Below, piece by piece: positions 1-8,476 of a DNA stretch of 64,000 nucleotides (its first letter is position 1; each line of letters opens with the position of its first letter). This DNA comes from Bordetella flabilis. GTDB taxonomy: Bacteria; Pseudomonadota; Gammaproteobacteria; Burkholderiales; Burkholderiaceae_B. The stretch lies in the NCBI RefSeq assembly GCF_001676725.1, contig NZ_CP016172.1:2108001-2172000 (forward strand), in the 5' to 3' direction. A model generated the notes under the pieces. It did not search any database, was not told the DNA's origin, and was given only the letters and a program-made list of their open reading frames with translations. Position numbers and translations under genes: made by a program.

Positions 1-1215
1 GCGCGCGAATTACGCGCCGAGCTGGCGGAAAGCCAGCGCGGCTTGCGCACGGAGTTCGCCGACTCGATGCGCGGCCTGCGCGGCGAACTGGCCAGCCATC
101 TGGAGGACCTGCGCGGCGCGCTGGCGCGGGATGCGGCGGCGGCCCGGACCGAGTCGGCGGAGTCGCTGGGTCGATTCAGCACCACCTTCGGCGAGCAGGT
201 CCAGCGGCTGGTCGAGATGAACGACCGCCGCATGCAGGAAGTGCGGCACACCGTCGACCAGCGCCTGCAGGCGCTGCAAGCCGACAACGCCGGCAAGCTG
301 GACGAGATGCGGCGCACCGTGGACGAAAAGTTGCACGCGACCCTGGAGCAGCGCCTGGGGGAATCGTTCAAGCTGGTGTCGGAGCGGCTGGAAGCAGTGC
401 ACAAGGGCCTGGGCGAAATGCAGACACTGGCTTCCGGCGTGGGCGACCTGAAACGGGTGTTGACCAACGTCAAGTCACGTGGCACCTGGGGCGAGGTGCA
501 ACTGGCGCGGCTGCTCGAAGACACCATGACGCCGGAGCAGTACGGCCGCAACATCAAGCCGGTGCCAGGCAGCGACGCCGTCGTCGAATTCGCCATCCGG
601 CTGCCCGGACGCGAGGACGGCGGCGCTCCGGTCTGGCTGCCGCTGGACGCCAAGTTCCCCAAGGAAGAGTACGAACGCCTGGTGGATGCGGAACAGGCCG
701 CGGACGCCGAAGGGGCCAGGGCGGCCGGCGCGGCGCTGGCGCGCGCGGTCGAGCTGCAGGCGCGCAGCATCGCCGCCAAGTACATCGCACCGCCGCACAC
801 CACCGACTTCGCCATCATGTTCCTGCCGACGGAAGGGCTGTACGCGGAAGTGCTGCGCCGCCCGGGCTTGCTCGACAAGCTGCATCAGCTGCGCGTGAAC
901 GTGAGCGGTCCGGCCAACCTGGCGGCCTTGTTGAACAGCCTGCAGATGGGCTTCCGCACCCTGGCCATCGAGCGGCGCTCATCCGAGGTCTGGCAGGTGT
1001 TGCGCGCCGTCAAGACGGAGTTCGGCCGCTTCGGCGAGGCGCTGGCCGGCGTCAAGCGGACCCTGGACACGGCCAGCTCGAAGATCGGCCAGACGGAGGT
1101 CCGCACGCGCGCCATGTTGCGCAGCCTGAAAGCCGTGGAAGCGCTGCCCGAGGACACCGGCGTCCCGGCGCCGCTGCCGCCCGCGGATGACGACGAGGAT
1201 GCGCAATCGGCGTAG
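1..1215 (+). CDS. rmuC: DNA recombination protein RmuC, 5' end outside window
   Basis: The frame is open from base 1 to a TAG stop, giving 404 codons, so the N-terminus lies upstream of the window. RmuC proteins are predicted membrane-anchored, nuclease-like proteins that limit recombination at inverted repeats. The first 135 or so visible residues are rich in Ala, Arg, Glu and Leu with heptad character, fitting the long coiled coil of the family. The conserved RmuC domain follows, with SRGTWGEVQLARLLED, LPLDAKFPKEEYERL and FLPTEGLYAEVLRRPGLL. The extreme C-terminus is acidic (PADDDEDAQSA). aidB starts 29 bases downstream on the same strand, so the two may share a transcript. The family call is firm; the biochemical role of RmuC is poorly known. 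Confidence 0.93.
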   Translation, partial: ARELRAELAESQRGLRTEFADSMRGLRGELASHLEDLRGALARDAAAARTESAESLGRFSTTFGEQVQRLVEMNDRRMQEVRHTVDQRLQALQADNAGKLDEMRRTVDEKLHATLEQRLGESFKLVSERLEAVHKGLGEMQTLASGVGDLKRVLTNVKSRGTWGEVQLARLLEDTMTPEQYGRNIKPVPGSDAVVEFAIRLPGREDGGAPVWLPLDAKFPKEEYERLVDAEQAADAEGARAAGAALARAVELQARSIAAKYIAPPHTTDFAIMFLPTEGLYAEVLRRPGLLDKLHQLRVNVSGPANLAALLNSLQMGFRTLAIERRSSEVWQVLRAVKTEFGRFGEALAGVKRTLDTASSKIGQTEVRTRAMLRSLKAVEALPEDTGVPAPLPPADDDEDAQSA

Positions 1216-1244
1216 CATGAGGCGAGCGCTTGCCGGGAGACGCC

Positions 1245-2903
1245 ATGCCTACGTTCGTGACGCACCAGGTCGTGAACCAGGTCCCGCCGCTTTGGGACTA
1301 CTGCCTGTATGACACCGATGCGGTGCTGCGCGAAGGGGTCGTGCGCGAGGGCGCGGCCGTGCACCAGGAGTCCTTGCACGAGCACGGCACGTGGCTGGGC
1401 AGGGAGGCCGTGCAGCATGCCGCGGCCCAGGCGAACCGCCATCCGCCGGCGCTGGCTGCCTACGATGCCACCGGCCATCGCATCGACCGGGTGGACTTCC
1501 ATCCCGCCTGGCACCTGCTGCTGGGCGGCATCGTCGAACGCGGCCTGCACAGCGCGGCGTGGGAGGACACCCGCCCAGGCGCGCACGTGGCACGGGCCGC
1601 GGCCTATCTGATGCAGGGCCAGGTGGAAGCCGGTACCTTGTGTCCCGCCACCATGACGTTCGCGGCCGTGCCGTTATTGCACGGCGAACCGGCCGGCGCG
1701 CTGGATTTCGCCCGGGACTGGCTGCCGCGGCTGCACGCGCGACGCTACGACCCCGCGGATGCGCCTGTCGAGCGCAAGCAGGGGGTTCTGCTGGGCATGG
1801 GCCTGACGGAAAAGCAGGGCGGCTCCGACTTGCGCGCCGTCGCCACCGAGGCGCGTCCCGTGGGCACGCCCGGCCGCGGCCAGCCCTATCTGCTGACCGG
1901 CCACAAATGGTTCTATTCCGTTCCGCACGCCGACGCGCATCTGGTGCTGGCCCGCACCGACGAGGGGCCCGGCTGTTTTTTCGTGCCCCGATGGATACCC
2001 GAACACGGACGCAACGCGATCCGCCTGCGGCGCCTCAAGGACAAGCTGGGCAATCGCAGCAACGCCAGCGCGGAAGTGGAGTTCGAGGAAGCCTGGGGCG
2101 TCATGGTGCAGGAACCGGGCCGCGGGCTGGCATGCCTCCTCGAAATGGCCGCCATCACGCGGCTGGACTGCGCGACGGCCAGCGCGGCCCTGCTGCGGCA
2201 GGGCCTGGTGCAGGCCATGCACCACGCATCCCACCGCCACGCCTTCGGCAAGCCCCTGCTCGCGCAGCCCCTGATGCGCGTCGTGCTGGCCGACCTGGCC
2301 CTGGAGAGCGAGGCCGCGCTGGCGCTGTGCCTGCGTCTGGCGCGGGCGATGGACGAGCGCCAGGGCACGGCGGCCCGGATCCTGGCGCGCCTGGGAACGC
2401 CCGCCGCCAAGCTCTGGGTGTGCAAACGCGCCATCCCGATGCTGGCCGAGGCAATGGAAGTCTGCGGCGGCAATGGCTATGTGGAAGATGGCCCGATGCC
2501 GCGGCTGTACCGCGAGGCGCCCGTCAATTCCATATGGGAAGGGTCGGGCAACATCATGGCGCTCGATGTGCCGCGCGCCTTGCAGCGCGAACCGGGTGCG
2601 CGCGAGGCCCTGATGGCGGAGTTGCGCCCGGCGGCCAGCGGCAACGCGGCGTATGCGGCGGCCCTGCAGGCCTGGTGGCGCGCCATCGATCGGGCGGTGG
2701 AACAGCCCGAGCAGGCGCGCGCCCTGACCGCGGGCCTGGCGCGGCTCTGGCAGGCCGCGCTGTTGCTGCAACATGCGCCGCATGCCGTGGGCGACGCCTA
2801 CGTGCGGACACGCCTGACCGAGCGCGCGGGCGTGTGCGGAGAGAACCTGGGCCTGGCCGACGCGGATGCGCTGCTGCCGCGTGCCTGGCCCGCGATCTGC
2901 TAA
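1245..2903 (+). CDS. aidB: AidB-like acyl-CoA dehydrogenase, alkylation-damage protection
   Basis: A flavoprotein of 552 residues in the acyl-CoA dehydrogenase superfamily. It aligns along its length with E. coli AidB from memory: HPAWHLL near residue 90, [11 protein letters not shown] near 135, [12 protein letters not shown] near 190, [15 protein letters not shown] near 225, [13 protein letters not shown] near 270 and [15 protein letters not shown] near 430. The last contains the Glu at the flavin pocket. AidB binds FAD and DNA and protects DNA from alkylating agents, possibly by shielding or by deactivating the agent. I chose ATG 1245 because the family starts at M-x-T-H-x-V-x-N-Q; an in-frame TTG lies 15 bases upstream. 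It follows rmuC closely, which suggests a small genome-maintenance unit. A general acyl-CoA dehydrogenase role is less likely. Confidence 0.9.
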   Translation: MPTFVTHQVVNQVPPLWDYCLYDTDAVLREGVVREGAAVHQESLHEHGTWLGREAVQHAAAQANRHPPALAAYDATGHRIDRVDFHPAWHLLLGGIVERGLHSAAWEDTRPGAHVARAAAYLMQGQVEAGTLCPATMTFAAVPLLHGEPAGALDFARDWLPRLHARRYDPADAPVERKQGVLLGMGLTEKQGGSDLRAVATEARPVGTPGRGQPYLLTGHKWFYSVPHADAHLVLARTDEGPGCFFVPRWIPEHGRNAIRLRRLKDKLGNRSNASAEVEFEEAWGVMVQEPGRGLACLLEMAAITRLDCATASAALLRQGLVQAMHHASHRHAFGKPLLAQPLMRVVLADLALESEAALALCLRLARAMDERQGTAARILARLGTPAAKLWVCKRAIPMLAEAMEVCGGNGYVEDGPMPRLYREAPVNSIWEGSGNIMALDVPRALQREPGAREALMAELRPAASGNAAYAAALQAWWRAIDRAVEQPEQARALTAGLARLWQAALLLQHAPHAVGDAYVRTRLTERAGVCGENLGLADADALLPRAWPAIC

Positions 2904-2937
2904 ATTGCTGCGCTTTACGTACCTGTCGAGTCCCGCC

Positions 2938-3618
2938 ATGCCCACTCAGCAAGAACTCAAGCAGCAGGCCGCGTCGGCGGCCCTGGAAATCGTCGAGGAA
3001 GTCGCCGGTCCGGACGTCATCATCGGAGTCGGCACCGGCTCGACCGCGGACCTGTTCATCGACGGACTGGCGCGCTTCCGCGGGCGCCTGCGCGGGACCG
3101 TGGCCAGTTCGGAGCGCAGCGCGGCGCGCCTGGCCGCGCATGGCATCCCGGTCCTGGACCTGAACGACGTCGAGCGTATGCCGATCTACGTCGACGGCGC
3201 CGACGAAATCGACGCCCGCCTGCACATGATCAAAGGCGGCGGCGGCGCGCACACGCGCGAAAAGATCGTCGCTTCCGTCGCCGACCGCTTCATCTGCATT
3301 GCCGACGGATCCAAGCTGGTCGAGCGCCTGGGCACCTTCCCGCTGCCGGTGGAAGTGATTCCCATGGCACGCGCGGCCATCGCACGCCAGCTCGTCGCCC
3401 TTGGGGGACGCCCGGTATTGCGCGACGGCTTCATCACCGACAACGGCAATGTCATCCTCGACGTTGCGGGACTCAGCATTACCGACGCGCCGGCGCTTGA
3501 ATTGCGCATCAACAACCTGGCCGGCGTCGTCACCTGCGGGCTGTTCACCCAACCCGGCGCGGATGTCGCGCTGTTGGCAACGGCTCAGGGCATACGACGG
3601 CTGGAACGCGCGGGCTGA
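2938..3618 (+). CDS. rpiA: Ribose-5-phosphate isomerase A
   Basis: A cytoplasmic enzyme of 226 residues that interconverts ribose 5-phosphate and ribulose 5-phosphate in the non-oxidative pentose phosphate pathway. The phosphate loop [13 protein letters not shown] lies near residue 25, the active-site stretch [12 protein letters not shown] near residue 83, and the lysine-glycine loop [12 protein letters not shown] follows. The later [11 protein letters not shown] is also typical. ATG 2938 gives the usual family length; the open frame extends 72 bases upstream into the aidB end but without family similarity. The gap to the aidB stop is 34 bases. phoU follows on the same strand. Confidence 0.97.
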   Translation: MPTQQELKQQAASAALEIVEEVAGPDVIIGVGTGSTADLFIDGLARFRGRLRGTVASSERSAARLAAHGIPVLDLNDVERMPIYVDGADEIDARLHMIKGGGGAHTREKIVASVADRFICIADGSKLVERLGTFPLPVEVIPMARAAIARQLVALGGRPVLRDGFITDNGNVILDVAGLSITDAPALELRINNLAGVVTCGLFTQPGADVALLATAQGIRRLERAG

Positions 3619-3745
3619 CGCAGTTCATAATCCTGTCATGTGGAAGTCATAACCTTGCGGGTCGATGCGGCCTCGGGATTTCCACGATGGCATTTCTTGG
3701 AGGCGCACGGCAATGGGAACATCGACAACCCCGCAGGGAGCCCGG

Positions 3746-4468
3746 ATGACCGAGCACACAAACAAGCAGTTCGATGCCGACCTGGAAGGCGTCCGTTCGC
3801 AATTCCTGGCCATGGGCGGCGTGGTGGAAGCCATGATCCAGGATTCCATAGACGCCTTGACCAACGGCGACCTAAACCTCGTCGACAAGGTACGCGAGCG
3901 CGAAAAGGACGTGAACCGCTACGAGGTCGATATCGACCAGCGTATCAGCTACATCCTGGCGCGCCACCAGCCCACCGCGATCGACCTGCGCATGCTGCTG
4001 GCGGTCTCCAAGATGTTGACCGACATGGAGCGCTCCGGCGACGAGGCGGAAAAGGTGGCGACGGTCGCGCGCCGCATCCATGAAGCCGAAATCCGCGCCA
4101 CGCCGACGGTCGACCTGCGTCACATGGCAAATCGCGTGCTGGCCATGCTGCGCCAGTCGCTCGACGCCTTCGCCCGGCTGGATCCTGTGCAGGCCGCTCA
4201 GGTCGTGCGCAGCGACAAGGAAGTCGATAAAGAGTGGAAGGCGGCGTTGCGCCAGTTCATCTCTTTCATGATCGAGGATCCGCGCACGATTTCGCCCTCC
4301 ATCGACCTGATCTTCATCGCGCGGGCCCTGGAACGTATCGGCGACCACGCCAAGAATATGTCCGAGCGCGTCATCTACATGGTGCGCGGGGCGGATGTGC
4401 GGCATACGGGCGCCAAGAATGCCGAACGGCAGGCCCGGGGCGAAGAAGAAAATACCGAAACGACCTAG
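3746..4468 (+). CDS. phoU: Phosphate signalling regulator PhoU
   Basis: A 240-residue helical protein made of two PhoU repeats, matching E. coli PhoU (241 residues) in length. It opens with NKQFDADLEGVRSQFLAMGG, the usual first helix. The metal-binding acidic stretches of each repeat are visible as TDMERSGDEAEKV near residue 95 and ARALERIGDHAKNMSE near 200. PhoU links the Pst phosphate transporter to the PhoR/PhoB two-component system and damps the regulon when phosphate is plentiful. ATG 3746 has AGGGAG a few bases upstream. An in-frame ATG at 3713 has a better spaced GGAGG at 3699-3703, so an 11-residue longer N-terminus is a real alternative. No pst or phoBR genes lie in the window. Confidence 0.95.
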   Translation: MTEHTNKQFDADLEGVRSQFLAMGGVVEAMIQDSIDALTNGDLNLVDKVREREKDVNRYEVDIDQRISYILARHQPTAIDLRMLLAVSKMLTDMERSGDEAEKVATVARRIHEAEIRATPTVDLRHMANRVLAMLRQSLDAFARLDPVQAAQVVRSDKEVDKEWKAALRQFISFMIEDPRTISPSIDLIFIARALERIGDHAKNMSERVIYMVRGADVRHTGAKNAERQARGEEENTETT

Positions 4469-4736
4469 CCCCGCTGTTTCGGGCGGTCGCGTCCCGATGA
4501 CGGTGGCGGCGGTACCATGGCCGAATCGCGGCAGTGCAGCGTCGCCGGCAATGCGCTGAATCGCGAAGGTCCGCATGGCGGGGACCCTCGTCATGGTAAA
4601 GGCCCGGCAGCCCACCCTTCCCGACGGGTCGGGCGGGGCTACCGGGCCGCTTTGCATCAGGCGCGAGGCACCTGGCAGGCACCACGGACGGCAAGGACGC
4701 CGGTGACGCCGATACGTCCGGCGCCACCTTGGCTTG
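4469..4736. other. Convergent intergenic region between phoU and yggX
   Basis: About 270 GC-rich bases between two genes that point at each other. I see no gene with family similarity, no clear hairpin with a U tract and no repeat. Transcription of both flanking genes should end here. Confidence 0.5.
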
Positions 4737-5009
4737 TCAGGCCGACGGCGGGACGAAGCCCTGGGCCTCCACGCTGCCGTCTTCGAATAGGAAGCGTTCC
4801 ATCTGCTGCTGCAGGTACTTGCGGGCGCGCGAGTCCGCCAGGTTCAGCCGGTTCTCGTTGACCAACCGGGTCTGCACGCCTTTCCATTCTTCCCAGGCCT
4901 CCTTGGAAACCTGTTGCCAGATGCGCTGGCCCAGTTCGCCGGGGTAGGGCGGGAAATCGAGCCCTTCGGCTTCGCGCTTGAGTTTTACGCAATGAACGGT
5001 ACGAGTCAT
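4737..5009 (-). CDS. yggX: Fe(2+)-trafficking / oxidative damage protection protein YggX
   Basis: A 90-residue protein with the full YggX signature: [19 protein letters not shown] at the N-terminus, [20 protein letters not shown] in the middle and [19 protein letters not shown] near residue 60. The conserved N-terminal Cys is present. YggX proteins protect labile iron-sulphur clusters from oxidants and may carry ferrous iron. The gene lies 90 bases downstream of argA on the same strand and may be read from the same transcript. The gap between them holds a perfect 14-base direct repeat. Confidence 0.95.
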   Translation of the reverse strand: MTRTVHCVKLKREAEGLDFPPYPGELGQRIWQQVSKEAWEEWKGVQTRLVNENRLNLADSRARKYLQQQMERFLFEDGSVEAQGFVPPSA

Positions 5010-5047
5010 GGTGGCACTGCCGGATTAGGATGGGATCGTCGATTTTA

Positions 5048-5082
5048 CCGAAAGACCCGCCAACCCTTCCGAAAGACCCGCC
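5048..5082. repeat. Perfect 14-bp direct repeat between argA and yggX
   Basis: CCGAAAGACCCGCC occurs at 5048-5061 and again at 5069-5082, separated by AACCCTT. The copies start 21 bases apart, two helical turns. The repeat sits in the argA-yggX gap, directly upstream of yggX. It may be a slippage duplication or a paired protein-binding site; nothing in the sequence decides this. Confidence 0.7.
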
Positions 5083-5099
5083 GGCCGGCGCGGCGTGCT

Positions 5100-6455
5100 C
5101 TACAGCCGCTTGATGAACACCAGGCTGTTGCGCGAGCGGTTGTAGTGCTGCTGCTTTTCGCGCGGCAGGTCGGTGACGCCGCCCTGCGTGAAGCCGCGTT
5201 TCATGAACCAGTGCGAAGTGCGCGTGGTCAGCACGAACAGGCGCTTGGCGCCCAGGGCGCGCGCCCGCGACTCCATGTGGCGCAGCAGCAGTTCGCCTTC
5301 GCCCGAGCCCTGCCATTCCGGGTGCACGATCAGGCAGGCCATCTCCGCCATCTGCTCGTGCAGGTAGGGATGCAGGGCCGCGCAACCGTAGATCACGCCG
5401 TCGTGTTCCAGGACGGTGAAGTTCTCCACATCGCGTTCGATCACGCTGCGTCCGCGCGGTACCAGCGTGCCGTCGGCTTCCAGCGGCTCGATCAGGCTCA
5501 GGATGGCGCCCACATCGTCCACGGATGCCGGGCGCAGGTCGTCCAGCGTGTCCTCGACCACCATGGTGCCCACGCCGTCGTGGGTGAATATCTCCAGCAG
5601 GACGCTGCCGTCCAGGTTGAAGGGCACCACGTGCGCGCGGGCCACGCCGCGCTTGACGGCCAGCGACGCGTATTGCACGAATAGCGCGGTGTCCTCGTCC
5701 AGCACGCCCCGGGCCAGCAGCGCGTCGGCATCGACCCGCGCCAGTTCCGTATCGATGCTGCCGTCTTCGTTGCGCACGCCCTCGGTGGCCGAAAGAAAAA
5801 TCAGCTTTTCCGCGCGCAGCGCCACGGCCACGGCGGTCGCCAGGTCTTCCATGGCCAGGTTGAACGCATCGCCGGTCGGCGAAAACCCCAGCGGCGAAAG
5901 CAGCACCACGGAACCTTTCTCCATGGCGAAGCGCATGGCGTCCACGTCGATCTTGCGCACGTGGCCCGTATGCTTGTAGTCGACCCCGTCGATGACGCCG
6001 GTCGGCCGCGCCGTGACGAAATTGCCCGAAATGACGCGGATCTGCGAATGCGACATGGGGGTGTTGGGCAGGCCCTGGCTGAACGCCGCCTCGATGTCCA
6101 GGCGAATTTCGCCAGCTGCTTCCTTGGCGCATTCCAGCGACGCCGCATCCGTGGGCGAAAGGCCGCGGTCGAACTGATGCGTAAAGCCCTTCAGGCGCAG
6201 TTGTTCGTTGACTTGCGGGCGCGACCCGTGCACCAGCACCAGCCGTATGCCCAGCGCGGACAGCAGCGACAGGTCCTGCACCAGCGCATTGAGCGCGCCG
6301 GCCTGCACCAGCTCGCCGCCGAAGGCCACCACGAAGGTCTTGCCGCGGAATGCATGCACGTAGGGCGCGACTTCGCGGAACCAACGTACGAACTGCGCGG
6401 GGGCGAACCCGGGAGCTTCGAGGGCGGAGACGGTGTCTTGATCCAGGTCGGGCAT
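5100..6455 (-). CDS. argA: N-acetylglutamate synthase (amino-acid N-acetyltransferase)
   Basis: A 451-residue enzyme that acetylates glutamate with acetyl-CoA, the first step of arginine synthesis. The N-terminal amino-acid kinase-like domain carries the arginine feedback site and shows FVVAFGGELVQAGAL near residue 43 and RLVLVHGSRPQVNEQL near 70. The C-terminal GNAT domain shows CLIVHPEWQGSGEGELLL near residue 385, the acetyl-CoA pyrophosphate loop. ATG 6455 matches the family N-terminus; an upstream in-frame extension lacks similarity. Length is close to the 443 residues of E. coli ArgA. yggX follows on the same strand. Confidence 0.95.
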   Translation of the reverse strand: MPDLDQDTVSALEAPGFAPAQFVRWFREVAPYVHAFRGKTFVVAFGGELVQAGALNALVQDLSLLSALGIRLVLVHGSRPQVNEQLRLKGFTHQFDRGLSPTDAASLECAKEAAGEIRLDIEAAFSQGLPNTPMSHSQIRVISGNFVTARPTGVIDGVDYKHTGHVRKIDVDAMRFAMEKGSVVLLSPLGFSPTGDAFNLAMEDLATAVAVALRAEKLIFLSATEGVRNEDGSIDTELARVDADALLARGVLDEDTALFVQYASLAVKRGVARAHVVPFNLDGSVLLEIFTHDGVGTMVVEDTLDDLRPASVDDVGAILSLIEPLEADGTLVPRGRSVIERDVENFTVLEHDGVIYGCAALHPYLHEQMAEMACLIVHPEWQGSGEGELLLRHMESRARALGAKRLFVLTTRTSHWFMKRGFTQGGVTDLPREKQQHYNRSRNSLVFIKRL

Positions 6456-6735
6456 GATGCGCAAAGGGCCGGAAAGGAGCGGAAAGCGAAGGCGGCGTAA
6501 GCAAGCCCCCACGCGGAATCGCGAAATTATAGTGACGGGGGCCGGCCCCGGCGTGCGTTGCGCGCCTTTTTTTATCCAGGGGCCGCGCCAAGGCAGAGAT
6601 AGGCAACACCTGTTGGCCCATGCCGCGTCGTGAATGTCCAGGCATGTGCAGTCGTCCCACAGCTTGGCATGATCCCGGCCTGCTGCCGTGATGCAGGCTG
6701 CGGCTCGGTCGCGCCTTGCCCGCGCCAGGAAGCGG

Positions 6736-7698
6736 TTACGTCGCTTGCGTGGCGACGCGGGACGGTTGCGGCAGCGCTGCGAAGTACGCCTTCAGAGCCC
6801 CCATCGCAACGCGGACCTTGGCGGGTTCACCCTCGCGCCCCGCAGTAAGCATCGTCAGCGGGTAGCAGGGCAGGCGCCGCTGCGGCAGCACCCGCATCAA
6901 TAGGCCCTGTTCCAGGGCCGGGCGTACATCGGCATAGAACAGGCGGGCGATCCCCATGCCTTGCTCGCACATCTGCCGCAGCGCGATCTGGTGGGTCGTC
7001 GTCGCCCGCGCCTGCAGGGCGACCTGCTCGCGCGTGCCGTCCTCGTTCATCAGCTCAAGCGCGAAGGGAGCGGAAGAGGCGTACTGGAATCCGTTCGCGA
7101 CCACGGTCTCGCGAACATCCCGCACCACGGCGAGCCATTGATGGCGCTCCAGGTCGACGACCGAGTTCGGGACCCCGTGCCGCTCCAGGTATGCCGGTGA
7201 CGCGCAGAGCACCGTCTCCATATCGCACAGCTTGCGCCCCACCCAGCTGGAGTCGGGCAGTCCGCCCACCCGCAGCGCGATGTCGATGCGCGACTCGACG
7301 AGGTCGATCAGCGCATCATCGACGATCAGGCCCAGCCGAAGTTGCGGCCATTGCGCAAATACCGGCGACAGCGCCGGCGCGACATGGGCGCCGAAGCCGA
7401 GCGGCGCTGCGATACGGAGTTCGCCCGCCGGCGCCTCGCGCGCCTGATCCAGCGACGCGGCGGCAGCGTTCGCGGCTTCCAGCAGACGGAGGCAATGGGG
7501 GTGGCAGCGCTCACCGGCCTCGGTCAACGCGATCCTGCGGGTCGAACGACGCAGGAGACTTACGCCGAACTGGCGTTCCAGCCCACTGATGATCTGGCTG
7601 ACCGCGGAGGGCGTCAGCCCGAGCCGCCGGGCTGCCCCGCTCATGGAACCGGCAGCCACGACCTCGGCGAACACGGCATAGGGTTTCAGGTCGGTCAT
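6736..7698 (-). CDS. LysR-family transcriptional regulator
   Basis: A 320-residue protein with the LysR winged helix-turn-helix at residues 15-65, including SGAARRLGLTPSAVSQII and SLLRRSTRRIALTEAG, then an effector domain. It transcribes away from an NAD(P)-binding oxidoreductase gene 122 bases off. That is the usual layout for a LysR protein that controls its neighbour and itself. The start ATG at 7698 directly abuts a 20-base palindrome at 7699-7718, and no Shine-Dalgarno is seen. The effector is unknown. The HTH resembles the subgroup that regulates small redox enzymes and efflux pumps, but I would not name the gene. Confidence 0.93.
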   Translation of the reverse strand: MTDLKPYAVFAEVVAAGSMSGAARRLGLTPSAVSQIISGLERQFGVSLLRRSTRRIALTEAGERCHPHCLRLLEAANAAAASLDQAREAPAGELRIAAPLGFGAHVAPALSPVFAQWPQLRLGLIVDDALIDLVESRIDIALRVGGLPDSSWVGRKLCDMETVLCASPAYLERHGVPNSVVDLERHQWLAVVRDVRETVVANGFQYASSAPFALELMNEDGTREQVALQARATTTHQIALRQMCEQGMGIARLFYADVRPALEQGLLMRVLPQRRLPCYPLTMLTAGREGEPAKVRVAMGALKAYFAALPQPSRVATQAT

Positions 7699-7718
7699 TT
7701 ATTAGCCAGGCTTAATAA
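7699..7718. promoter_or_regulatory. Candidate LysR operator palindrome
   Basis: TTATTA at 7699-7704 and TAATAA at 7713-7718 form a perfect inverted repeat with an 8-base spacer, touching the LysR start codon. It lies in an AT-rich patch within GC-rich DNA between divergent genes. Two copies of ATAGCCGA follow at 7741-7748 and 7766-7773, 25 bases apart, which could be further binding sites. LysR proteins usually bind T-N11-A dyads in such regions. Confidence 0.5.
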
Positions 7719-7819
7719 GTGTTTAAGAAAAGGCCGACTTATAGCCGAATCTTTAATGGCAAATAATAGCCGAGGCCGCACAGGTGGCCACTGTTCAACC
7801 TCTCGAAACGGGCTTTCCC

Positions 7820-8446
7820 ATGAAAATCGCATTGATCGGCGCCACGGGCTACGTCGGCGCCAGCCTTCTTTCGGAGGCGCTCGCGCGCGGCCACCGGGTG
7901 ACTGCGGTCGTCCGGCACGCCGGCGACCGGCTCCGGCCGCACGCCAACTTGACCGTTGTCGAAGGCGACGCGACGGACGCCGCGGCGCTGGCCAGGGTCG
8001 TCCACGGCCATGAGCTCGTGATCAGCGCCTTCAATCCCGGCCTCGATGCCGATGGGATTGGCGCCCGGGCCATCGTCGAGGGCGTCAAGCGGGGCGGCGT
8101 CGGCCGCCTGCTGGTGGTGGGTGGCGCCGGTTCGCTTCATCTGCCTTCGGGCGAGCGGGTCGTGGACCAGCCCGACTTTCCTGCCGAGTGGAAGGAGGGT
8201 GCGCTGCGCACGGCGGCTTTCCTGGACTGGCTGCGCGGCGAGCAAGCGCTCGATTGGGTCTTCCTGAGCCCCGCCGCGATGCTGGCGCCGGGAGAACGCA
8301 CCGGCCGATACCGGGTCGGCAAGGACGAACTGCTGACCGACTCCAACGGCGAAAGCCGTATATCGCTGGAGGATTACGCCGTGGCGATGCTGGACGAGGC
8401 GCAGCGGCCCCGGCACCACCAGGCGCGTTTCACCGTGGCCTATTGA
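7820..8446 (+). CDS. NAD(P)H-binding oxidoreductase, atypical SDR family
   Basis: A 208-residue protein that opens with a nucleotide-binding Rossmann fold, MKIALIGATGYVGASLLSEA, containing GxxGxxG. It continues with VEGDATDAAALARVVHGHE and RLLVVGGAGSLHLPSG, typical of the NmrA/YwnB-like single-domain atypical SDR group. These bind NAD(P)H and act as reductases or redox sensors, so the substrate cannot be told from sequence. ATG 7820 begins the Rossmann strand; the open frame runs 36 bases further upstream without family similarity. It is divergent from a LysR gene, its likely regulator. Confidence 0.9.
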   Translation: MKIALIGATGYVGASLLSEALARGHRVTAVVRHAGDRLRPHANLTVVEGDATDAAALARVVHGHELVISAFNPGLDADGIGARAIVEGVKRGGVGRLLVVGGAGSLHLPSGERVVDQPDFPAEWKEGALRTAAFLDWLRGEQALDWVFLSPAAMLAPGERTGRYRVGKDELLTDSNGESRISLEDYAVAMLDEAQRPRHHQARFTVAY

Positions 8447-8476
8447 CCCGGCGCCGGTGGCGCCGGGCATTGCGCC

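Noticed and set aside
1391..3163. 590-codon frame overlapping aidB on the same strand
   Set aside because: It crosses the aidB stop and rpiA start in a different frame and is Gly/Arg/Ala-rich without motifs.
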